The translations under genes and the position numbers were made by a program. A DNA stretch of 37,243 nt from Gemmatimonadota bacterium (lineage in GTDB: Bacteria; Gemmatimonadota; Gemmatimonadetes; Longimicrobiales; Gaopeijiaceae): assembly GCA_022340755.1 (NCBI GenBank), contig JAJDNI010000141.1:1-37243 (forward strand), written 5' to 3'. A model generated the notes under the pieces. The model was not told the DNA's origin. It saw only the letters and a program-made list of their open reading frames with translations, and did not search any database. Shown one piece after another: positions 1 to 6,983 of the stretch (positions are counted from its first letter, which is position 1; every line of letters starts with the position of its first letter).

Positions 1-461
1 GAGACAAGGACGTGGCGTTCCTCCGGGCGACGCTGCTCGACGCGCAGGGCACCACTGCCTCGGGCGCCTGGGAGAACGTCTCCTTGGGGGCGACCGGCGA
101 CGTCACGCTCATCGGTGAGAACCCGTTCTCTTCGGAGGCGGGCATCGCCAGCATCCTCGTGCAGACGGAGGTCCGCGGACCCCGGGGAGCGGTCTACGGC
201 CTGGCCATCGTGCGGGAGGGAGACCGGGTCCGCGTGCTCAGCTCGGCGGTCGCCGTGGGGGGTGACGACGTGCCCTGGGCGGTACACATCACTACCGACG
301 GGAGCGAGCCCGGGCCGGACGCCCCCGTGTACGAGAATTCGTTCGTCGCGCCCGGACGCGTGCGCGCGAGCCTCCGCGTGTCGGGCAACGCGGTCGTGTC
401 GGCCGACACGGACACACCGAAATCCAGAATCCCGGGGAGCACGGCTCCAGTGAGGCCATGA
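1..461 (+). CDS. C-terminal part of a GH2 glycoside hydrolase with chitobiase-type end domain (5' truncated)
   Basis: The frame is open from the left edge (codons from base 3) to the TGA at 459-461, so only the last ~150 residues of a larger secreted enzyme are present. The first ~85 residues look like the Ig-like C-terminal domain of GH2 beta-galactosidases: a 'VAFLRATLLDAQG' strand, then a segment that aligns by eye with the 'VSATGPGRVLAVGNGNPT' region of the next gene. After it comes ITTDGSEPGPDAPVY, the signature of the chitobiase/beta-hexosaminidase C-terminal domain (CHB_HEX_C type, usually xTTDGSEPT..S..Y). No catalytic residues lie inside the window, so the substrate is unknown. The stop overlaps the next start as ATGA, so the two genes are translationally coupled. 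That it belongs to a beta-galactosidase or related GH2 enzyme is inference from this tail and the neighbours. Confidence 0.8.
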   Translation, partial: DKDVAFLRATLLDAQGTTASGAWENVSLGATGDVTLIGENPFSSEAGIASILVQTEVRGPRGAVYGLAIVREGDRVRVLSSAVAVGGDDVPWAVHITTDGSEPGPDAPVYENSFVAPGRVRASLRVSGNAVVSADTDTPKSRIPGSTAPVRP

Positions 462-3007
462 TGAGGAACCGGCGAACGGTCAGATCGGCGATCCCCCTGC
501 TCTGTCTCGTCGGCGTCGCCGCGCCGTCGCTGGGCGGGCGGCAGGTGACGACGGACGCGGGGCCGCGGCAAGCCGGCACCGTGCGTACGCCCCCGCAGGA
601 GGCGCCCTCCGCGGCCGACCGCCGTCTGCTCATGGACTATGGGTGGCGCTTCACCCGCGGGGACCCGGCCGGGGCCGAGGCCGAGGCGTTCGACGATTCC
701 GGCTGGACCAAGCTGGACCTTCCCCACGACTGGAGCATCGATGGCCCCTACGACCAGAATGCTCCCGCCGGCGGAGGCGGCGGATACCTACCTACCGGCG
801 TGGGCTGGTACCGCAGGTCCTTCGCCCTCTCCCGCGCCCAGCGTGGTCGCCACGTGTCCATCGAGTTCGACGGCGTCTACCAGAACAGCCACGTCTGGAT
901 CAACGGACACGACCTGGGCACGCGTCCCAACGGATACATCAGCTTCCAATACGATCTCACGCCGTACCTGACCTCGGGGAACAACGTCGTGGCGGTCCGG
1001 GTGGACAACTCGCGTCAGCCGAATTCGCGGTGGTACTCCGGCAGCGGTATCTACCGCCACGTGTGGCTCATCGTCACCGATGCGCTCCACGTCGGCGCGT
1101 GGGGCACGTACGTGACCACGCCGCGCGTCGACGCCGCTTCCGCGCAGGTGACCGTCCGTACCACCGTCGTGAACGACGGCACCGCGAGGCGGCGAGGGAC
1201 GCTGCGCTCCTCGGTGCTCGACGCCGACGGCAGAGAGGTGGCCCACGTGGACGACACCTTCGACCTGTCGGCGGGAGCGACGACGGATCTGGAGCAGAGC
1301 CTGGTCGTGGACGAGCCGACGCTCTGGTCACCGAAGACGCCCGCGCTCTACACCCTGCGTACGACGGTGTCGGACACGAGAAACCGCGCGGTGGACCGCA
1401 TGGACACGCCATTCGGCATCCATACCATCGCGTTCGACGCCGATCGAGGCTTTCTGTTGAACGGAGCCCACGTCAAGCTGCGGGGCGTGAACCTGCACGC
1501 CGGCGGCGGGCCCGTGGGGGCCGCCGTACCAGAAGCGGTGTGGGAGCGACGGCTCAGGCTCCTCCGGGACATGGGCGTGAACGCCGTGCGTACCTCGCAC
1601 AACCCTCCGGCCCCGGAATTCCTCGACCTGTGCGATCGCCTCGGCTTCCTCGTGATGGACGAGGCCTTCGACGAATGGACGCACGGCAAGGTGCCCCACG
1701 GCTACCACGAGTACTTCGCAGATTGGGGCACGCGCGACCTCACGGACATGATCCGCCGGGACCGGAATCATCCATCGGTGGTGATCTGGAGCCTGGGCAA
1801 CGAGATCGGAGAGCAGTACGCAGCCGGAGGGGAGGACGTGCTGCGCACGCTGAGAGACGTCGCCCACCGCGAGGACCCGACCCGCCCCGTCACCACCGGC
1901 AACGACCACATCGCCGCCGACGACGGGCCCACCACCCTCGGTTTCCTGCAGCTACTGGACGTCGTCGGCTACAACTATGTCGACCGGTGGCACGAGCGCA
2001 GGGAGCTGTATGCCTCCGAGGACCACCTGGCGCATCCCGACTGGAAGATGATCGGCACGGAGAGCGTGTCGGTCTTCGGTACCCGGGGGGAGTACTCCCT
2101 GGGTGATGATCCCCACCGCGTGCAGCCCGACTACACGTGGGGCATGATTCGCGCCGAGCAGCTTTGGCGCTGGGAGTCGCTCCACGACTACTTCGCCGGG
2201 GATTTCATGTGGACGGGGGTCGACTACCTGGGCGAGGCGCGCTGGCCGCGGAAGAGCTCGACCTCGGGCGTGCTCGATCTCGTGGGATTCCCCGACGACG
2301 GATACTACTTCTACCAGAGCCGGTGGACCGGCGCCCCCATGATCCACCTCTTCCCGCACTGGACGTGGCCCGGGCGGGAGGGGCAGACCATCCCGGTGCT
2401 GGCATACACGAACTGCGACGCCGTGGACCTCTACCTCAACGGCACGTTCATCGGCGAGAAACGCATCGAGTTCCCGCGGGAGGGCACGTCGCAGAGCTGG
2501 AACCACTACGACCGCCCCCAGGTCTTCCCGACGACGGCGGATCTGCACATGTCGTGGGACGTCCCCTACGAGCCGGGCGTGCTCCGCGCGGTGGGGAAGC
2601 GAGACGGCGACGTCGTGGCCACCACGGAGGTGCGCACGGCCGGGGCGCCTGCGGCGCTGCGGCTCAGCGTGGATCGGGACACGATCCGGTCGGGCATCCG
2701 CGACGTCGCCCACGTCACCGTCGAAGTGGTGGACAGCGCCGGCGTGGTCGTTCCATCGGCGGACCCCATGGTCGAGGTGTCGGCGACCGGGCCGGGGCGG
2801 GTGCTGGCGGTGGGGAACGGCAACCCCACGGACCACACCGCGTACGGGATTCCGCGACGCACCGCCTTCCACGGGCTTCTGCTCGCCATGATCCAGTCCA
2901 CCGACGAGACCGGTGCGGTGCGGGTCACCGCCACGGCGAAAGGCTTCGAACCCGTGTCGCTCGTCGTCCTGGTCGCTCCGGGCAACCCGTTGCCTCGGCT
3001 GCACTGA
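458..3007 (+). CDS. Secreted GH2 beta-galactosidase-type glycoside hydrolase
   Basis: 849 residues. A Sec signal peptide covers about residues 1-27 (Arg-rich, then IPLLCLVGVAAPSLGG). Domain order is typical of GH2: sugar-binding jelly roll (~60-205, with GWRFTRGD, LPHDWSIDG and GVGWYRRSF), immunoglobulin-like domain (~210-315), TIM barrel (~325-610), DUF4982-like domain (~640-720) and a C-terminal Ig-like domain with GPGRVLAVGNGNPTDH. The acid/base is Glu449 in WSLGNEIGE and the nucleophile is Glu535 in MIGTESVS, so both catalytic glutamates are present. The enzyme probably releases terminal beta-linked galactose in the periplasm or outside the cell; other beta-glycosides (e.g. beta-glucuronide) cannot be excluded. 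ATG458 overlaps the previous stop by four bases (ATGA). It is followed 59 bases later by the GH125 gene. The mannosidases downstream suggest galactose trimming from complex N-glycans or galactomannan-like chains. Confidence 0.9.
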   Translation: MMRNRRTVRSAIPLLCLVGVAAPSLGGRQVTTDAGPRQAGTVRTPPQEAPSAADRRLLMDYGWRFTRGDPAGAEAEAFDDSGWTKLDLPHDWSIDGPYDQNAPAGGGGGYLPTGVGWYRRSFALSRAQRGRHVSIEFDGVYQNSHVWINGHDLGTRPNGYISFQYDLTPYLTSGNNVVAVRVDNSRQPNSRWYSGSGIYRHVWLIVTDALHVGAWGTYVTTPRVDAASAQVTVRTTVVNDGTARRRGTLRSSVLDADGREVAHVDDTFDLSAGATTDLEQSLVVDEPTLWSPKTPALYTLRTTVSDTRNRAVDRMDTPFGIHTIAFDADRGFLLNGAHVKLRGVNLHAGGGPVGAAVPEAVWERRLRLLRDMGVNAVRTSHNPPAPEFLDLCDRLGFLVMDEAFDEWTHGKVPHGYHEYFADWGTRDLTDMIRRDRNHPSVVIWSLGNEIGEQYAAGGEDVLRTLRDVAHREDPTRPVTTGNDHIAADDGPTTLGFLQLLDVVGYNYVDRWHERRELYASEDHLAHPDWKMIGTESVSVFGTRGEYSLGDDPHRVQPDYTWGMIRAEQLWRWESLHDYFAGDFMWTGVDYLGEARWPRKSSTSGVLDLVGFPDDGYYFYQSRWTGAPMIHLFPHWTWPGREGQTIPVLAYTNCDAVDLYLNGTFIGEKRIEFPREGTSQSWNHYDRPQVFPTTADLHMSWDVPYEPGVLRAVGKRDGDVVATTEVRTAGAPAALRLSVDRDTIRSGIRDVAHVTVEVVDSAGVVVPSADPMVEVSATGPGRVLAVGNGNPTDHTAYGIPRRTAFHGLLLAMIQSTDETGAVRVTATAKGFEPVSLVVLVAPGNPLPRLH

Positions 3008-3066
3008 ACGGCCTGTTGGGTGGCCGCGGCACCCTCCGGGGTCATCGCCTGGCGAGCCCTGAAGGG

Positions 3067-4623
3067 ATGGCCCTACCTTCCCGCGGTCACCCTGACCCGG
3101 AGGGCACGCTGGACCCCGACGCCGGACGCCACGATTCCGACCGCCGTACTTTCCTTCGCCGAGCCGCACGCGCCGTCGGAGCCGCGGCGGTGGCAGGTCC
3201 GCTGGGAGGCGGGGCCGTGACGGACTCGGCTGCGGGTCCCGGACGTGACACCGCGCGGGCGCGGCCACGCTCCACTCTCGCCCCACCCGCGCATCAACTC
3301 ACCGGTCGGCCGCCGGTGGCATCACGTCGCTTCACCAGCCGGGCGGTGGAGCGCACCATCGAGGGGGTCAAGGCCCAGGTGGCCGATCCGGATATCGCGC
3401 GCCTCTTCGAGAACTGCTTTCCGAACACGCTTGACACGACGGTGGACTTCGGGGAGTTGGACGGGAAGCCCGATACCTTCGTCATCACCGGGGACATCGA
3501 TGCCATGTGGCTGCGGGACTCCAGCGCGCAGGTGTGGCCCTACCTGCCCCTGGTGACGGAGGACGCCGACCTCCGGCGGCTGATCGCCGGGGTCATCCAC
3601 CGGCAGACCCGCTGCATTCTCATCGACCCGTATGCCAACGCGTTCTACAAAGGTCCCGGAGACAGCCCGTGGAAGGACGACCTCACGGACATGCAGCCGG
3701 AGCTCCACGAGCGGAAGTGGGAGGTCGATTCTCTCTGCTACCCCATCCGATTGGCGTATCGCTACTGGAAGCTCACCGCCGATACGGCTCCCTTCGACGA
3801 CGCCTGGCGGGAGGCGATGGGCTCGGTGGTGGCCACGTTCCGCACGCAGCAGCGGAAGAACGGCCGGGGCCCGTACCACTTCGAGCGGGTCACCGGGTGG
3901 CAGACCGACACGGTGGCGGGGGGCGGCTGGGGGAATCCCATCCGCCCGGTGGGCCTCATCGTGTCGATCTTCAGGCCCTCGGACGACGCGACGATCTTCC
4001 CTTTCCTGGTCCCGTCCAACCACTTCGCCGTGGTGTCCCTCGGACAGCTCGCGGACATGTCCGTGCCGCTGGGCCTGGGAGACACCTTCGCCGGGGAGTG
4101 CCGCGCCCTGGCCTCGGAGGTGAGCAGCGCCCTGCGCGCCCACGCCGTGGTGGAGCATCCCACCGCAGGGCAGGTGTGGGCGTACGAGGTGGACGGTTTC
4201 GGCAACCGTCTGCACATGGACGACGCCAACGTCCCCAGCCTGCTTTCTCTTCCGTACCTCGGCGTGTGTGCCAAGGACGATCCCCTCTACGTGCGCACAC
4301 GTGGATTCGTGCTTTCTTCCGACGACCCGTATTACTTCCAGGGCAGGGCCGCCCGCGGCGTCGGTGGTCCTCACGCGGGCATGGGTCGCATCTGGCCCCT
4401 CGGTCTCATCATGCAAGCGCTTACGAGCACGTCGGACGATGAGGTTGCGGCCATGCTGCGTACGCTGAAGTCGACGGACGCGGGCACGGGCTTCATACAC
4501 GACGCCTTCGACAAGGACGATCCCACGGATTACACACGGGCATGGTTCGCATGGGCCAATACGCTGTTCGGGGAGCTGATCCTCACGGTGCTCGAGGAGC
4601 GCCCCCATCTGCTGAGATCATGA
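3067..4623 (+). CDS. GH125 exo-alpha-1,6-mannosidase, Tat-exported
   Basis: 518 residues from ATG3067. The frame is open far upstream into the preceding gene, but this ATG places a twin-arginine signal near the N terminus: DRRTFLRRAARAVGAAAVAG at about residues 26-45. The body matches metal-independent GH125 (formerly DUF1237) almost end to end: GDIDAMWLRDSSAQVWPYLP, a Gly-rich loop, FRPSDDA (Asp306/Asp307, the region of the catalytic acid), VPSNHFAV, LHMDDANVPSLLSLPYLG, GVGGPH and the C-terminal WFAWANTLFGEL. The family acts on non-reducing alpha-1,6-mannose. At the position where I expect the catalytic base (usually Met-His-Glu) this protein has Ile-His-Asp (Asp479), a conservative change. 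Its TGA overlaps the GH92 start (ATGA at 4620-4623). Tat export implies it folds in the cytoplasm first, unlike its lipoprotein neighbours. Confidence 0.92.
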   Translation: MALPSRGHPDPEGTLDPDAGRHDSDRRTFLRRAARAVGAAAVAGPLGGGAVTDSAAGPGRDTARARPRSTLAPPAHQLTGRPPVASRRFTSRAVERTIEGVKAQVADPDIARLFENCFPNTLDTTVDFGELDGKPDTFVITGDIDAMWLRDSSAQVWPYLPLVTEDADLRRLIAGVIHRQTRCILIDPYANAFYKGPGDSPWKDDLTDMQPELHERKWEVDSLCYPIRLAYRYWKLTADTAPFDDAWREAMGSVVATFRTQQRKNGRGPYHFERVTGWQTDTVAGGGWGNPIRPVGLIVSIFRPSDDATIFPFLVPSNHFAVVSLGQLADMSVPLGLGDTFAGECRALASEVSSALRAHAVVEHPTAGQVWAYEVDGFGNRLHMDDANVPSLLSLPYLGVCAKDDPLYVRTRGFVLSSDDPYYFQGRAARGVGGPHAGMGRIWPLGLIMQALTSTSDDEVAAMLRTLKSTDAGTGFIHDAFDKDDPTDYTRAWFAWANTLFGELILTVLEERPHLLRS

Positions 4624-6983
4624 CCGCGCGCGAGCGGCATCTCGAACGAGCGTCGGCGATGAGCTCGTCTCCCACCACCGTGGCGCCGCGGCGCGCCGCG
4701 AGCTACGCCGCCCTCATCACCGTGGCCGCTCTGGCGTCGTGCGCGCCACCCGACCATCCACCGGCCCTCGAGCGTGGCCCCCTCACGCAGTGGGTGAATC
4801 CCTTCATCGGCACCGGTGGCCACGGCCACACTTATCCCGGGGCCACGGTGCCGTTCGGCATGGTCCAGGTGAGTCCCGACAACGGCCGCGCCGGATGGGA
4901 CTGGTCCTCGGGGTATCATTGGTCTGACTCGGTGCTGACGGGATTCAGCCACACGCACCTGAGCGGCACGGGGATCGGCGACCTGTTGGACATCCTGGTC
5001 ATGCCGGTGGCCGGACCCGTGGACCTGTCGGTCGACACCCTGCCCGACGGGACCCGGCCCTACTCCGACCGCCTCGACCACGCCCAGGAGCGCGCGTCGC
5101 CGGGCTATTACGCGGTCACGCTGCAGCGCAGTCGAATCCAGGTGGAGCTCACCGCCACGCCCCGGGTCGGCCTCCACCGGATCACGTTCCCGGAAGGCGC
5201 CGATCCGGGCCTCGTCATCGACCTGGGGTACCACGAGAACTGGGACACGCCCACCTCGACGGAGCTCGTCCAGGTCTCGGACACGCTCTTCCTGGGAAAG
5301 CGCTACAGCAAGGGATGGGCGAACGACGAACGCATCCATTTCGCTCTGGTGACGTCGCGTCCGGTGACGCACGTGGATCGGGTCGGCCAGCCACCCGAAG
5401 AGCGCGCCCTGCTTCACTTTGCCGACGCCGGTGACCAGCCGCTGCTGGTCAAGGTGGGCATCTCGTACGTGGACGAGGCCGGCGCCCTGGCGAACGTCGA
5501 AGCCGAAGCTCCGCAGTGGGACTTCGACGGCGCCCGGGCCCGGGCCGTGGACTCGTGGGAGCACGAGCTGTCGAAGGTCCGCCTCTCGGGCGGCACGCCC
5601 GAGGACAAGACCATCTTCTACACGGCGCTCTACCACACGCGTCTCGCGCCCGTGCTGTTCGAGGACGTCGACGGCCGGTACCGGGGAGGCGACGGTGAGA
5701 TCCACCGGGCGCAGGGCTTCGTCAACTACTCCATCTTCTCGCTCTGGGATACGTTCCGCGCCGCTAATCCGCTCAACACCATCATCGACCCTGCCCGAGT
5801 GCACGATCTGGTGGCCTCGATGCTGGCGTTCGGCGACGAGCACGGCCTCCTGCCGGTGTGGCTCCTCACCGCCAACGAGACCAACACGATGACGGGAAAC
5901 CACGCCGTTCCGGTCATCGTGGATGCGGTTCTCAAAGGCCTGGCGGGCGTCGACCCGAAGCGTGCGCTGGCCGCTGTCGTCAAGAGCCAGTCCTCGGACA
6001 TCCGGGACCTCGACGATTACCGCAAGTGGGGATGGGTGCCGTCGGACCTCGGCGGCGAGTCGGTGACGAAGACGTTGGAGTACGGGTACGACGACGCCGC
6101 GGTCGCCCGCCTGGCGGCATTCGTGGGCGACACGGCCACCGCGCGCACGTTTCGGAAGCGCTCGGAGGCGTGGCGGCACGAGTACGATCCTGCCACCGGC
6201 TTCATGCGCGGCCGCCTGACGGACGGATCCTTCTCCCAGCCCTTCGACCCCCTGCGCTCGGACCACCGCCAGAATACCGACTACACTGAAGGCAACGCCT
6301 GGCAGCACTCCTGGTTCGTGCCTCACGACGCAGGTGGCCTGGTGGCGGCCCACGGTGGAGACACCCCGTTCGTGCGCCAGCTCGACGAGCTCTTCGACCA
6401 GGACACCGTCATCACGGGAACGCACGTCTCGGCCGACATCTCAGGGCTCATCGGGCAATACGCCCACGGGAACGAGCCCAGCCACAACATCGCCTACCTC
6501 TACGCCTGGGCGGGTCGTCCCGATCGTATCGCCGATCGCGTGCGACAGATCCTGGACACGCAGTACCGCGTCGCCCCAGACGGACTCTCCGGAAATGAAG
6601 ACTGCGGGCAGATGTCGGCGTGGTACGTCTTCAGCGCTCTGGGCTTCTACCCGGCGGACCCCTCATCCGGCGTGTACGTGCTCGGCGTCCCTCGCTTCGA
6701 CGAGGCCCGGGTCCGCGTTCAGCACGGCACCTTCATCATCCGGGTGCACCGCGACGGTCCCGACGCACGCTACGTGCGCTCGGTGCACCTGAAGGGCCGA
6801 GCATGGCCGTTCACGTACATCCGCCACGAAGACGTAGCCCGGGGAGGGGTTCTGGAGATCGAGCTGGGATCGACCCCCGACCCCGTCTGGGGGCACGAGG
6901 CCTGGACGCGGCCGCCCTCGGACTCCGATCCGGAGTCCGTCGTAGTCGTGAGGGAAGAAGCGGAAAAGCTGGCCCGCCGATGA
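4620..6983 (+). CDS. GH92 alpha-mannosidase lipoprotein
   Basis: 787 residues from ATG4620, chosen because it overlaps the GH125 stop as ATGA; the frame is open further upstream. A hydrophobic stretch ending in the lipobox LASC (about residues 40-43) predicts lipidation. The mature protein has all GH92 hallmarks: WVNPFIGTGGHGHTYPGA, PFGMVQVSPDN, GFSHTHLSGTG, YTEGNAWQ (Glu557, equivalent to the known catalytic acid), and SGNEDCGQMSAWYVFSALGF (Glu660/Asp661, the base region), followed by FYPADPSSGVYVLG. GH92 enzymes are Ca2+-dependent inverting exo-alpha-mannosidases, most often acting on alpha-1,2 or alpha-1,3 linkages of high-mannose N-glycans. The exact linkage cannot be read from sequence. 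Length is normal for the family. Its stop overlaps the beta-mannosidase start (ATGA at 6980-6983), so GH125, GH92 and beta-mannosidase are coupled in tandem. Confidence 0.93.
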   Translation: MTARERHLERASAMSSSPTTVAPRRAASYAALITVAALASCAPPDHPPALERGPLTQWVNPFIGTGGHGHTYPGATVPFGMVQVSPDNGRAGWDWSSGYHWSDSVLTGFSHTHLSGTGIGDLLDILVMPVAGPVDLSVDTLPDGTRPYSDRLDHAQERASPGYYAVTLQRSRIQVELTATPRVGLHRITFPEGADPGLVIDLGYHENWDTPTSTELVQVSDTLFLGKRYSKGWANDERIHFALVTSRPVTHVDRVGQPPEERALLHFADAGDQPLLVKVGISYVDEAGALANVEAEAPQWDFDGARARAVDSWEHELSKVRLSGGTPEDKTIFYTALYHTRLAPVLFEDVDGRYRGGDGEIHRAQGFVNYSIFSLWDTFRAANPLNTIIDPARVHDLVASMLAFGDEHGLLPVWLLTANETNTMTGNHAVPVIVDAVLKGLAGVDPKRALAAVVKSQSSDIRDLDDYRKWGWVPSDLGGESVTKTLEYGYDDAAVARLAAFVGDTATARTFRKRSEAWRHEYDPATGFMRGRLTDGSFSQPFDPLRSDHRQNTDYTEGNAWQHSWFVPHDAGGLVAAHGGDTPFVRQLDELFDQDTVITGTHVSADISGLIGQYAHGNEPSHNIAYLYAWAGRPDRIADRVRQILDTQYRVAPDGLSGNEDCGQMSAWYVFSALGFYPADPSSGVYVLGVPRFDEARVRVQHGTFIIRVHRDGPDARYVRSVHLKGRAWPFTYIRHEDVARGGVLEIELGSTPDPVWGHEAWTRPPSDSDPESVVVVREEAEKLARR

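Noticed and set aside
2137..3066. Upstream extension of the GH125 frame into the preceding gene.
   Set aside because: It is shadow coding of the GH2 gene. ATG3067 gives a proper twin-arginine signal and a normal family length.
1952..3286. Minus-strand open frame opposite the GH2 beta-galactosidase gene and the start of GH125.
   Set aside because: It is Arg/Gly/Pro/His-rich shadow sequence with no domain; GC-rich genomes commonly show such antisense frames.
4530..6425. Long open frame on the minus strand opposite GH92 (631 codons).
   Set aside because: It mirrors the third-position GC pattern of the real gene, has no ribosome site or recognisable domain, and the plus strand carries a complete, well-conserved GH92 enzyme.
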